A DNA stretch of 64,000 nucleotides from Gautieria morchelliformis. Its lineage: Eukaryota; Basidiomycota; Agaricomycetes; Gomphales; Gomphaceae. The notes below the pieces were generated by a model. That model had not been told where the DNA came from, searched no databases, and saw only the letters and a list, made by a program, of their open reading frames with translations. Of the stretch, positions 31,722-43,100 are shown one piece after another (within the stretch, counting starts at the first letter, position 1; the number at the start of each line of letters is the position of its first letter). The translations under genes and the position numbers were made by a program. Where the stretch lies: contig WHVA01000208.1 in assembly GCA_015179125.1 (NCBI GenBank), positions 1-64,000 of the forward strand, read 5' to 3'.

Positions 31722-32184
31722 TGTAAGGGCAACCCTGGCTAGTTGTGGAGATCACACTACCACACAACTGACAAGGGGAAATCCAAAGTCTGTATAAATG
31801 AACAGAGCATACAAGAGAGGGGATTCTCACCTGACAAGGGGAAATCCAAAGAGAAAAGTCTAAGGACCCCCAATGTCAGCGAGCCCGTATTATACTACGC
31901 TGCGCAGCCAGGGACAACACTTGGCACCCGCCATCAACCCTGCACCTCCCTGACCCTTGATCGACCCTTGATGTCACCTATTACGCGAGTCGCTTGATTT
32001 CCGACACTGTTCCGAGGGTGGAACTCGGAAATTGGAGTGGAACTGGGAAGGCGAACAGAACTGGTGGAAGTTCTCCCAGAAGCGGAATCATTTCCGAGAG
32101 CGGAGGCGGAGATGGACTCGGAATCGGAAGCGGAGTCGGAAATGGAGTCGGAACTGGAAATGGAAAACAGGGTGTCCCCTGACA
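31722..32184 (-). repeat. 5' LTR of element C
   Basis: 463 bp. The complement of the candidate primer site (AGACTTTTCT on plus, 31710-31719) lies 2 nt inside the LTR border, as in A and E. Confidence 0.96.
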
Positions 32185-34166
32185 TCTGGGAGTTCAACGA
32201 TGAAGTCGACACTGATGGTGTCCCAGCGGGATTCGGGAATCGGGAGCGGAGCAAGTTCCCCGACAGGCGGATGACATTGTGCTTTGGTTCGGAGACAAAG
32301 GTCACATGTCTTCAGGTACTGTCCAATGTAGCGGGACATCTGAGGCCACCAGTAGTTCCGAGCCACTAACTCCAGCGTCTTCCACCTGCCAGCATGCCCA
32401 GCGAGTTGGCGGCGGAGGTCCGCCCCACTTGGACCATAGACCTTGCCTCTGAAGTGGAGCAGCCCATCACGTTCCGACCATTCCACTGCCCGTACAGACC
32501 GTGAGTGCCCTTTCCGAAGTTCCTCCACCGCCTTCACCACCGACTCCTCCTTCTCTCCATTCCAGTACTGCCTCCGGATGTCCCGGAGCATTTCCGCTTC
32601 CGCCCCAACTGCAGTCACTCCTTCGAGGGCGCGGATTGCAAAGAGACTTGGGCAGAGTAGTGTCATATCAGCGTTGTCTCCACTTCCACTTCCATGATCC
32701 GCACAGCAGGATAGGGCATCGGGCTTGCCCATGGTGCGGCCGGGGCGGTGGTGGAGCATGAAGTCGAACCGGGACAGGTGTAGGGACCACCGTGCCTGTC
32801 GTCAGTTCAACTTTTTAGACGTGCGGAAGTACTCGAGGTTCTTGTGGTCTGTCCAGATCTCAAATGGACAGAGAGCACCCTCGAGGAAGTGTCGCCACTC
32901 CTCCAGCGCTTGGATGATTGCCAGCATCTCCTTGTCGTGGATCTCATAGTTCCGCTCGACCGGACTAAGGCTTTTAGATAAAAAGGCAATCGGATGCCAC
33001 CCCCACCATCTTCCGATGACTGTTGCGACAAGACCGCTCCGGTAGCTGTGTCGGAAGAATCCACCTCGACTCGATAAGGGCGAGAGTCGTCCGGAAAGAT
33101 CAGGACCGGGGCAGAAGTGATCAGCTCCTTGAGTTTGTCAAAGGAGGCCTGTTCCGGCTCTCCCCACCGCCACCCAACCTCCTTCTGGTCAAAGAGGGCA
33201 TGGGCGTGGCAGGAGAAGTCCTTGATGAACCGCCGGTAGAAATTGACAAACCCAATGAAGGACTGGACCTCCTTCTTGTTCCGTGGCACAGGCCAATCCG
33301 ATACACCAGAAACTTTGACCGGGTCCATTTCCACCTTTCCCTCCGACACAATCACCCCAAGATACTCTATCTGCGTCCGCTCAAATTCGCACTTTTCCAG
33401 GTTGAGACACAGGTTGTACTCCCGGAGCCGTTCCAGCACTCTCCGCACAACCTCCCGATGTTCGGACATTGTTTTTGTGAAGATGAGGATGTCATTGAGG
33501 TAGACACAGACAACCCCTTCTGCTATCATGTCACGGAAGATGTCATTCATCATCGTCTGGAATGTGGCAGGACTGTTGGTGAGGCCAAAGAACATGACCT
33601 GTGGCTCAAAGAGTCCTCGGTTGGTGCAGAATGCGGCCTTCCACTCGTCTCCCTCCCGGATCCGAACATTATTGAAGCCCCAGCGGACATCCAGCTTAGT
33701 GAAGTACCTTGCCCCACGGAGTTGTGTGATCAGTTCGGAAATGAGTGGAATGGGGTACCGGTTCTTGATCGTGATCGCATTCAAGGCCCAGTAATCCTGC
33801 ACAAGTCTGAGCGAGCCGTCCTTCTTCTTGATGAAGAACACCGGAGATGCCATGGGTGACTTAGAGGGGCGGATCCTCCCTGTACGGAGGTTTTCCGCAA
33901 GGAATGCATCGAGCTCTACCTGCTCCTTGGGTGACAGCGGGTAGACCTTGCAGTTGGTGGGCTTTGACCCAGGCTCCAACTCGATGGCATGGTCCCACAG
34001 CTTTCGTGGAGGCAGGGCATCAAATGACTCCTTGGCAAAGACATCCTCGAACTCCCGCAGGTCCTCTGGAATTTCCACCTCCGCTTTATCATGCTTCTTG
34101 GAGGCTTCAGCAAGGCATTGCGAAATGTTTCCGGTGGCGCGGATGTGTTCCGCTTCCGGTGGAAGG
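32185..34166 (-). mobile_element. pol: Chromovirus element B, fragment 2: integrase N-part, RNase H, RT (degenerate)
   Basis: Continues fragment 1 after the duplicated TCTGG. The reading on the minus strand contains RT and RNase H, but with clear damage. A base is missing near 33,005 in a C run. CGA has become TGA near 32,810 (before RQARW). The integrase finger has lost the HHDTRV segment near 32,403. The RT catalytic motif reads YLND in place of YLDD (AAT at 33494-33496). It ends at GAAGG (34162-34166), where a foreign solo LTR is inserted. Confidence 0.9.
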
Positions 34167-35441
34167 TGTCATGATGTGTTTATTTCCCATACTCAGAAGC
34201 TCAGTTTTCCTATTTTCTCACCCCACCTTCGTGTTCGTTCCAATCACCATTGTCATGTTCGGCAACCAACTCTCGCTGTTCGCGCCGACTACCATAGTCG
34301 CGCCGTCAAACGCACGATCGACGTCTTGGGACTGACTCGGCAGTCATCACTGGGCCTACCACCTCCTCTGCTCGACCCTCTTCCGATGGTGTTCTAATAA
34401 GTGGGTTGTCATGACCTGTGCATCTCCTGCACCTTGGTATCCCCATTTTCCCTTTCGCTACCCCTCCTCAGTGTTCGCTCGGCTTCGCCCTCCACCTCGA
34501 CCTCTCCTCCCCTATGTCACTTCTGTTCGCCCTTCCTTGCATTTCGCCGAATGGCTATTCGCCACTCGCATCATTCGCCAGCAGGCACACCATCAAAAAC
34601 GATTGATACCATTCACCCGGCATGATGGTTCATCATTAACCCCATCGTCTTCTTAAATCCAACCCCATTGGGCGTTCGTATGGCCCAAGTATGTTCGCAG
34701 GACATCCTTTCCATAGATCGTGCGTAATCAACCCAGTAGACCAAGAGTCCGTGCAGGGTAGCATGTATGCGGGTCCCAAGACATGGTTTTGTCCATAAGT
34801 GCCTTCACCACCTTTACCCTCCATCGTTTCATGTTCTCCCTCTTCTCACATTCTATTGCATGTTTATTTCATCTAGGTTGTATCATGGCTGCGCACCCCT
34901 ATCCAACCCTGACTTGTGACGGCCTCTTTCCTATTCGCTGATGCCTTACGAGCATTTGATATAAGTAGTTTACATTCGCATGTATATTCCCCAGTTCAAT
35001 TATCATACGTCATTCATCTTGTGCAGCTTTGACCTCGCCGTGGTCATCATCTTAAGTCCTCTCTTGGAGATTCCCATCTTCGACTAGCAAAGGGCTTAGG
35101 CATCACTGGTGAGTTCTCATACTTAATCTTCGTTACCTTAGCCTTCAAACCATTTTCTGCGCTGTTGGCGAAGGGCTCCAAAGGAGCACCTTCGCCAGCG
35201 AAGGGATTGTCGAGACTTAGACAGCCCTTCCGTGAGACCTTGCACGTTACATCATCAAGAGTCACGGGCTATTTCGCTACGGCTGTAGATAGGGTGAGCC
35301 CCATTTAGGCAAACCCTCTTACCTTGTGAACATCCATTGGTTCACCTATTCGCCGAACGGCATACTTATTCGCACAAGTTATTCGGGCATTCGCTGTGTT
35401 CACTAATACATGATATTAACGCCTGAAAACCAATCTTGACA
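34167..35441. mobile_element. Solo LTR of an unrelated family (1,275 bp) with 5-bp duplication
   Basis: It begins TGTCATGATG and ends ATCTTGACA, with 5-bp inverted ends TGTCA/TGACA, and is flanked by GAAGG at 34162-34166 and 35442-35446. On both sides the pol of element B continues exactly. No protein-coding frame is recognised; the sequence is rich in TTCGC/GCGAA words, and TATAAG occurs near 34,959. The TG..CA ends, the duplication length and the lack of internal genes fit a solo LTR left by LTR-LTR recombination. A non-autonomous element with no LTR pair is the alternative. Orientation cannot be set. Confidence 0.8.
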
Positions 35442-37386
35442 GAAGGTTTATGTACAGCAAGCGCTCCCCCTCCGCCAGAGTCTCTTCTGGGCTGAGTCGG
35501 ATGACGTCTGAGTCGGAATCGGAATAGGAATTGGAAATGGGATCCGGTTCAAATTCCGCTTCCGAGTCTTCTTCTGCAAGCAGTGGATGGGGGCCAGAAC
35601 GACATGTCTGTATGAGCCGTTCGGTCTTCTGCTGCTCCTGGCGCTGCTTCCGCACTTCCGACCAGCACATGTGACATTTGGCTGGGCATCTACTCATCAG
35701 TACCTTCCGAGTCTGCAATTGATCTCCGGGTTGTGCTCCTGACGCCAGGTAAACCCGAGGATGATGTCTTGCTTCCCCAGGCTGGTGACTGCAAAGGAAG
35801 TGCGTTCTGTGTGTCCGTCGTAGCGGAGAATTGTGTCTACTATCTCCGTGATGGACCCTGACTCATTGGGGCTGCCATCCACATTGAACACTGGGATTGC
35901 ACGCTGCAACTTCCGCGTAGTCAGTTGGTTCCGTTCCACATAGTCCCGGTCCATAAACTGACCAGTGGCCCCGCAATCGACAAGGGCGGGTCCGGATTTG
36001 ACTTCCGCCGTATCTGTCGTCTGGATATCCACCTTAATGACTAGTGACTTGGGGCCCGGGGTGGCAGCAACAACATAGCGCTTCAGCGTCTCTCCCAAGG
36101 GCAGATGCGAGATGGATGGGGTGTCGGATTTGGTTTTTGTGTGACTTTATCCGGTGGGTCTGTACAAAGTGAGGGGATTGGGGGCTTTTCATTCTCTACT
36201 TCAAGACGGGCAAATTGGTTATGTACAGGCAGCAGGGGCACACATCTCACCCGCTGCGTGTCACAAAATCCGACGCATCTTCCACTTCCAATGCACCATG
36301 TTCTGCATTTTCGGAAAATCCTCCCACAGTGGGCACTCCGCTTATGTCCGCGAGTGCGAGGAACTCTGGAAGGAGCTCAAGTTTCTCCTCTGTGGTCATA
36401 AGCCGGATGTCCAAGGCTTGGGGGCACTTGCGGGCATAGTGGCCTGGTTGTCGGCATCGGAAGCAGGTGATGGTTCCGTGGCCTTTTCCGCGCATGCGGT
36501 CAACATCCATCGGGGCAGGGCCACTCTTAGAGGGAGGGGGGCTAGGGTTCCTAATAGGAGCAGGCAGAGCAACCGTCGGAAATATTTTCCGTGCGGGAAT
36601 GAATGCACTTCCGGGTTTTGGCACAGGTGGAGTAGGACGAGTGGAACTGCGCGTCATGTTCCGGTTTGTCTCCACGAAGGCCTCATTTGCTTCCCTGTTT
36701 CGGGACACCCTCCGCGCAGCTTGGTACCACCATTCCAGGTCATCAAAATCCGGAGCTCCATCCCCAAGCAGCGCAACTTGGTTCTGGAGTGTCAGATCAA
36801 GCCCTCGTCGGAATTTGATGACGATTGTCTTGTCGTCGTCATACTCCACAAGGTCAATGAGCTCCTGGAAGCAGTCAATGTAGTCATCGACTGGATCCTT
36901 GGCCTGGTACCAGCTGGTCCCCTCGAGCTTCGTAAGGGCTGTGAGCTGCTCATTTTTCGGGCAGAACTGGTCGGAAAATGTTTTCTCGAAGGCATCCCAG
37001 TCTCGGAAGTAGTTCCCCTTGCCCTTTGCTTCATGTCGGATCACCTTGTTTGCAAAACGGGCTGCGCGGTCCGACTTAAAAAAGGACAATGCCCAGTGAA
37101 TCCAAGCCTGGTCGTTCGGAAAGAGGTCTCCGACTATTGCAAAGTAGATGCTGCATGTGTTGAAGAATGCGCGTCCCTTCTCCCGATCTCCGTCAAAGTC
37201 CACCGGAGTTGCAGGTTTGACCTTTGCCAACTTCGCAGACATCCTCTCTTCCGCTAGTTCCGCTTTTCCGAAATCCGGCTCATCCAGCATTGCATTTCCA
37301 CCACTTTGTGGAATATCTAACTTAGCCAAAATCGTTTGTAAGGCTGTTTCAATCGCGTCGGTCTTCATCCGGTTCCGTGTCAATTC
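35442..37386 (-). mobile_element. Chromovirus element B, fragment 3: protease and gag (degenerate)
   Basis: The minus strand carries the protease region (LVDCGATGQFMD, 35697-36098) and gag (about 36247-37386) with the CCHC knuckle CFRCRQPGHYARKCP. Small deletions shift the frame near 35,715 and near 36,085. Gag lacks its N-terminus because the LTR of element D starts at 37387, right after GTGTCAATTC. The remaining gag start and 5' LTR of B are not found anywhere else in the window. Confidence 0.9.
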
Positions 37387-38307
37387 TGTCAGGGGACACC
37401 CTGTTTTCCTTTTCCAGTTCCGACACCACACCCAGTTCCGACTCCATTTCCGACTCCGCTTCCGGTTCCGATTCCATCTCCGCCTCCGCTTTCGGAAATG
37501 ATTCCGCTTCTCGGAGAACTTCCACCAGTTCTGTTCGCCTTGCCAGTTCCACTCCAATTTCCGACTTCCACTCTCGGAACAGTGTCGGAAATCAAGCGAC
37601 TCGCGTAATAGGTGACATCAAGGGTCGACCAAGGGTCAGGGAGGTCAGGAGGGCGCAGGGTTGATGGCGGGTGCCAAGTGTTGTCCCTGGCTGCGCAGCG
37701 TAGTATAATACGGGCTCGCTGACATTGGGGGTCCTTAGACTTTTCTCTTTGGATTTCCCCTTGTCAGGTGAGAATCCCCTCCCTTGTGTGCTCTGTTCAT
37801 TTATACATACTTTGGATTTCCCCTTGTCAGTGTGTGGTAGTCTGATCTCCACAACTAGTCAGGGTTGCCCTTACAGCAGAAAAGTCTCTCCCCTAGAGGA
37901 CCGGCGGTCGTACTGCGCGTTGCATTCGCCATAGGTGCGTTCGGAATCGGAGACAGCGACTCGGAGATCGCAACCTCTTCCGCACACACAGCGTACGACA
38001 GCCCCTCTTCTTACGTCGAGCTTCCAACCCCGGAAATCCCGTCCCATATTTCTCCTTCCGACATGGATCCGGACGATCGCCTTCGGAATATGGAGGAGGA
38101 ATTGACGCGGAACCGGATGAAGACCAACGCGATTGAAACAGCCTTACAAGCGATTTTGGCTAAGTTAGATATTCCACGAAGTGGTGGAAATGAAATGCTG
38201 GATGATCCGGATTTCGGAAAAGCAGAAGTAGCAGAAGAGAGGATGTCCGCGAAGTTAGCAAAGGTCAAACCCGCAACTCCGACGGACTTTGACGGAGATC
38301 GGGAGAA
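37387..38307 (+). mobile_element. Chromovirus element D, left part: 5' LTR and gag start
   Basis: A 489-bp LTR (37387-37875) is followed by the primer site AGAAAAGTCT and gag from ATG 38063. The element is interrupted at GAGAA (38303-38307) by element E and continues at 44509. It starts within the gag of element B, so it was inserted there or joined by recombination; the other border of that event is lost. Confidence 0.92.
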
Positions 38308-38770
38308 TGTCAGGGGACACCCTGTTTTCCATTTCCAGTTCCGACTCCATTTCCGACTCCGCTTCCGATTCCGATTTCATCTCCGCCTCCGCTCTCGGAA
38401 ATGATTCCGCTTCTGGGAGAACTTCCACCAGTTCTGTTCGCCTTCCCAGTTCCACTCCAATTTCCAAGTTCCACCCTCGGAACAGTGTCGGAAATCAAGC
38501 GACTCGCGTAATAGGTGACATCAAGGGTCGATCAAGGGTCAGGGAGGTGCAGGGTTGATGGCGGGTGCCAAGTGTTGTCCCTGGCTGCGCAGCGTAGTAT
38601 AATACGGGCTCGCTGACATTGGGGGTCCTTAGACTTTTCTCTTTGGATTTCCCCTTGTCAGGTGAGAATCCCCTCTCTTGTATGCTCTGTTCATTTATAC
38701 AGACTTTGGATTTCCCCTTGTCAGTTGTGTGGTAGTGTGATCTCCACAACTAGCCAGGGTTGCCCTTACA
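38308..38770 (+). repeat. 5' LTR of element E
   Basis: 463 bp, TG...CA. TATAATA at 38598-38604, AGACTTTTCT at 38631-38640. Confidence 0.96.
38598..38640 (+). promoter_or_regulatory. LTR core promoter and self-priming segment (element E)
   Basis: TATAATA (38598-38604) is followed 33 bp later by AGACTTTTCT (38631-38640), a plausible transcript start. This decamer is exactly complementary to the primer site at 38773-38782. The same spacing is present in A, C and D. Confidence 0.6.
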
Positions 38771-38772
38771 GC

Positions 38773-38782
38773 AGAAAAGTCT
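38773..38782 (+). promoter_or_regulatory. Candidate self-priming primer binding site (element E)
   Basis: AGAAAAGTCT starts 2 nt after the 5' LTR; 10 of 10 bases pair with 38631-38640. Confidence 0.65.
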
Positions 38783-38957
38783 CTCCCATAGAGGACCGGC
38801 GGTCGTACTGCGTGTCGCAGCCGCCATAGGTGCGTTCGGAATCGGAGACAGCGACTCGGAGATCGCAACCTCTTCCGCACACACAGCGTACGACAGCCCT
38901 TCTTCTTACGTCGAGCTCCCAACCCCGGAAATCCCGTCCCACATTTCTCCTTCCGAC

Positions 38958-40133
38958 ATGGATCCGGACGATCGTCTTCGGAATATGGAGGAGGAATTGT
39001 CCCGGAACCGGATGAAGACCGACGCGATTGAAACAGCCTTACAAGCGATTTTGGCTAAGTTAGATATTCCACAAGGTGGTGGAAATGAAATGTTGGATGA
39101 TCCGGATTTCGGAAAAGCGGAACTAGCGGAGGAGAGAAAGTCCGCGAAGTTAGCAAAGGTCAAACCCGCAACTCCGGCGGACTTTGACGGAGATCGGGAG
39201 AAGGGACGCGCATTCTTCAACACATGCAGCATCTACTTCGCAATTGTCGGAGACCTCTTTCCGAACGACCAGGCTCGGATTCACTGGGCATTGTCCTTTT
39301 TCAAGTCGGACCGCGCATCCCGTTTTGCAAACAAGGTGATCCGACATGAAGCAAAGGGCAAGGGGAACTACTTCCGAGACTGGGACGCCTTCGAGAAAAC
39401 ATTTTCCGACCAGTTCTGCCCAAAAAATGAGCAGCTCACAGCCCTTACGAAGCTCGAGGGGACCAGCTGGTACCAGGCCAAGGATCCGGTCGATGACTAT
39501 ATCGATCGCTTCCAGGAGCTCATCGACCTTGCGGAGTATGATGACGACAAGACGATCGTCATCAAATTCCGACGAGGACTCGATCCGACACTCCAGAACC
39601 AAGTTGCGCTGCTTGGGGATGGAACTCCGGACTTTGATGACCCGGAAGGGTGGTACCAAGCTGCACAGAGGGTGTCCCGGAACAGGGAAGCAAATGAGGC
39701 CTTCGTGGAGACGAGCCGGAATATGACGCGCAGTTCCACTCGTCCTACTCCACCTGTGCCAAAATCCGGAAGCGCATTCATTCCCATGCGGAAAGTATTT
39801 CCGACGCTTTCTCCGCCCACTCCTGTTAGGAACCATAGCCCTCCTCCCTCGAAGAGTGGCCCTGCCCCGATGGATGTTGACCGCATGCGCGGAAAAGGCC
39901 GCGGAACTATCACCTGCTTCCGATGTCAACAACCAGGCCACTATGCCCGCGAGTGCCCCCAAGCATTTGACATCCGGCTTATGACCGCAGAGGAGAAACT
40001 CGAGCTCCTTCCAGAGTTCCTCGCACTTGCGGACATAAGCGGAGTGCCTACTGCGGAAGGAGTTTCCGAAAATGCGGAACATGGCGCATCGGAAGCGGAA
40101 GATGCGTCGGATTTTGTGACGCGCAGCGGGTGA
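38958..40133 (+). CDS. gag: Gag protein of element E
   Basis: 391 codons from the first in-frame ATG to TGA 40131-40133. Capsid core and CCHC knuckle (CFRCQQPGHYARECP) as in element C. It ends ASDFVTRSG; the pol frame (-1) is open from about 39,970, so the overlap is about 160 nt. Confidence 0.92.
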   Translation: MDPDDRLRNMEEELSRNRMKTDAIETALQAILAKLDIPQGGGNEMLDDPDFGKAELAEERKSAKLAKVKPATPADFDGDREKGRAFFNTCSIYFAIVGDLFPNDQARIHWALSFFKSDRASRFANKVIRHEAKGKGNYFRDWDAFEKTFSDQFCPKNEQLTALTKLEGTSWYQAKDPVDDYIDRFQELIDLAEYDDDKTIVIKFRRGLDPTLQNQVALLGDGTPDFDDPEGWYQAAQRVSRNREANEAFVETSRNMTRSSTRPTPPVPKSGSAFIPMRKVFPTLSPPTPVRNHSPPPSKSGPAPMDVDRMRGKGRGTITCFRCQQPGHYARECPQAFDIRLMTAEEKLELLPEFLALADISGVPTAEGVSENAEHGASEAEDASDFVTRSG

Positions 40134-40151
40134 GATGTGTGCCCCTGCTGC
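40109..40151 (+). promoter_or_regulatory. Candidate -1 ribosomal frameshift signal between gag and pol
   Basis: GGATTTT (40109-40115) is in the register G GAT TTT required for -1 slippage and is identical to the slippery heptamer known from red clover necrotic mosaic virus. After a 7-nt spacer, GCAGCGGG (40123-40130) can pair with CCC-T-GCTGC (40143-40151), an 8-bp stem with one bulged U and a 12-nt loop. The heptamer and stem are kept in A, B, C and D. Confidence 0.6.
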
Positions 40152-43100
40152 CTGTACATAACCGGTTTGCCTGTCTTGAAGTAGAGAATGAAAAGCCCCG
40201 ACTCCCCTCACTTCATACAGACCCACCGGATAAAGTCACACAAAAGCCAAATCCGACACCCCGTCTATCCCGCATCCGCCCTTGGGAGAGACGCCTTCCG
40301 AAGCGCTATGTCGTTGCTGCCACCCCTGGCCCCAAGTCACTAGTCATTAAGGTAGAGATCCAGACGACAGATACGGCGGAAGTCAAATCCGGACCCGCCC
40401 TTGTCGATTGCGGGGCCACTGGTCAGTTTATGGACCGGGACTATGTGGAACGGAACCGACTGACGACGCGGAAGTTGCAACGTGCAATCCCGGTGTTCAA
40501 TGTGGATGGAAGCCCCAATGAGGCAGGGTCTATCACGGAGATAGTGGACACAATTCTCCGCTACGATGGACACTCGGAACGCACTTCCTTCGCTGTCACC
40601 AGCCTGGGGAAGCAAGACATCATCCTTGGGTTTACCTGGCTTCAAGAGCACAACCCGGAGATCAATTGGCAGACTCGGAAGGTACTGATGAGTCGATGTC
40701 CAGCCAAGTGTCACATGTGCCGGTCGGAAGTGCGGAAGGAGCACCAGGAGCAGCGGAAGACTGAACGGCTCATACAGACATGTCGTTCTGGCCCCCATCC
40801 ACTGCTTGCAGAAGAAGGCTCGGAAGCGGAATTTGAACCGGATTCCACTTCCGATTCCGATTCCGATTCCGACGTCATCCGACTCAGCCCGGAAGACATT
40901 CTGGCGGAAGGGGAGCGCTTGCTGTACGTAAACCTTCCGCCGGAGGCGGAACACATCCGCGCCACCGGAAATATTTCGCAACGCCTGGCTGAAGCCTCTA
41001 AGAGGTATGATAGAGTGGAGGCGGAAATTCCGGAGTACCTGCGGGAGTTTGAGGACGTCTTTTCCAAGGAGTCGTTTGATGCCCTGCCTCCGCGGAAACT
41101 GTGGGACCATGCCATCGAGTTGGAGCCTGGGTCGAAGCCCACCAACTGCAAGGTCTACCCGCTGTCACCCAAGGAGCAGGTAGAGCTCGATGCATTCCTT
41201 GCGGAAAATCTCCGTACAGGGAGGATCCGCCCCTCTAAGTCACCCATGGCATCTCCGGTGTTCTTCATCAAGAAGAAGGACAGCTCGCTCAGACTTGTGC
41301 AGGATTACCGGGCCTTGAATGCGATCACGATCAAGAACCGGTACCCCATTCCGCTCATTTCCGAATTGATCACACAACTCCGCGGGGCGAAGTACTTCAC
41401 CAAGCTGGATGTCCGCTGGGGCTTCAATAATGTCCGGATCCGGGAGGGAGATGAGTGGAAGGCCGCATTCCGCACCAACCGAGGACTCTTTGAGCCACAG
41501 GTCATGTTCTTTGGCCTCACCAACAGTCCTGCCACGTTCCAGACAATGATGAATGACATTTTCCGTGACATGATAGCAGAAGGGGTTGTCTGCGTCTACC
41601 TCGATGACATCCTCATCTTCACAAAAACAATGTCCGAACATCGGGAAGTCGTGCGGAGAGTGCTGGAACGACTCCGGGAGTACAACCTGTGTCTCAAGCC
41701 GGAAAAGTGCGAATTTGAGCGGACGCGGATAGAGTATCTTGGGGTGATCGTGTCGGAAGGAAAGGTGGAAATGGACCCCGTCAAGGTTTCCGGTGTGTCG
41801 GATTGGCCGGTGCCGCGGAACAAGAAGGAAGTCCAGTCCTTCATTGGGTTTGTCAATTTCTACCGGCGGTTCATCAAGGACTTCTCCTGCCACGCCCGTG
41901 CCCTCTTCGACCTCACCAAGAAGGAGGTTGGATGGCGGTGGGGAGAGCCGGAACGGGCCTCCTTTGACAAACTCAAAGAGCTGATCACTTCCGCCCCGGT
42001 CCTGATCTTTCCCGACGACTCTCGCCCTTACCGAGTGGAGGCGGATTCTTCCGACGCAGCTACCGGAGCGGTCTTGTCGCAACAGTCATCGGAAGAAGGT
42101 GGGGGGTGGCATCCGATTGCCTTCTTCTCTAAGAGTCTCAGTCCGGTCGAGCGGAACTACGAGATCCATGACAAGGAGATGCTGGCAATCATCCGAGCGC
42201 TGGAGGAGTGGCGACACTTCCTCGAGGGTGCTCTATGCCCATTTGAGATCTGGACAGACCACAAGAACCTTGAGTATTTCCGCACGTCTAAGAAGTTGAA
42301 CCGACGACAAGCACGGTGGTCCCTACACCTGTCCCGGTTTGACTTCATGCTCCACCACCGCCCCGGCCGCACCATGGGCAAGCCCGATGCCCTATCCCGC
42401 CGTGCGGATCATGGAAGCGGAAGCGGAGACAATGCGGATATGACACTGCTCCGCCCAAGTCTCTTTGCAATCCGCGCCCTAGAAGGAGTGACTGCAGTTG
42501 GAGTGGAAGCGGAAATGCTCCGGGACATCCGGAGACAGTATCGGAATGGAGAGAAGGAGGAGTCGGTGGTGAAGGCAGTGGAGGAACTTCGGAAAGGGCA
42601 CTCACGGTCTGTACGGGCAGCGGAATGGTCGGAACGGGATGGGCTGCTCCACTTCAGAGGCAAGGTCTACGTTCCAGATGGGGCGGACCTCCGCCGCCGC
42701 ATCGTGTCCCAGCACCATGACACACGGGTCGCTGGGCATGCTGGCAGGTGGAAGACGCTGGAGTTAGTGGCTCGGAATTACTGGTGGCCTCAGATGTCCC
42801 GCTACATTGGACAGTACGTGAAGACATGTGACCTTTGTCTCCGAACCAAAGCGCAACGACATCCACCCGTCGGAGAACTTGTTCCGCTCCCGATTCCCGA
42901 ATCCCGCTGGGACACCATCAGCGTCGACTTCATTGTTGAACTCCCAGAGTCTCATGGCTACGACGCGATCATGAACGTCGTGGATTCGGTAAGCAAGGTG
43001 TCCCACTTCATTCCGACGCACACGACGATCACAGCCCTCGGAGCGGCCCGCCTGTTCCTTGCCCATGTCTGGAAGTTGCATGGGCTCCCGAAGCAAGTTG

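Larger units (their letters stand above)
25984..32184 (-). mobile_element. Ty3/Gypsy chromovirus element C (intact, nested in B)
   Basis: 6,201 bp with 463-bp LTRs at 25984-26446 and 31722-32184 that I cannot tell apart, and a 5-bp target-site duplication TCTGG (25979-25983 and 32185-32189). Gag and pol are both uninterrupted. It is inserted in the integrase region of element B in the same orientation. Identical LTRs mean a recent insertion. It differs from element E at only a few positions. Confidence 0.96.

Noticed and set aside
31994..32182. Small Gly/Ser-rich frames in the LTRs as separate genes
   Set aside because: They are alternative frames of the TTCCG-rich U3 repeat. Only the frame continuous with pol has support.
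39150..40226. Long open frames (250-360 codons) antisense to gag and pol in several copies
   Set aside because: They recur in every copy because the sense codons rarely give stops on the other strand. They have no recognised motif and no ATG context of interest, so I treat them as shadows.
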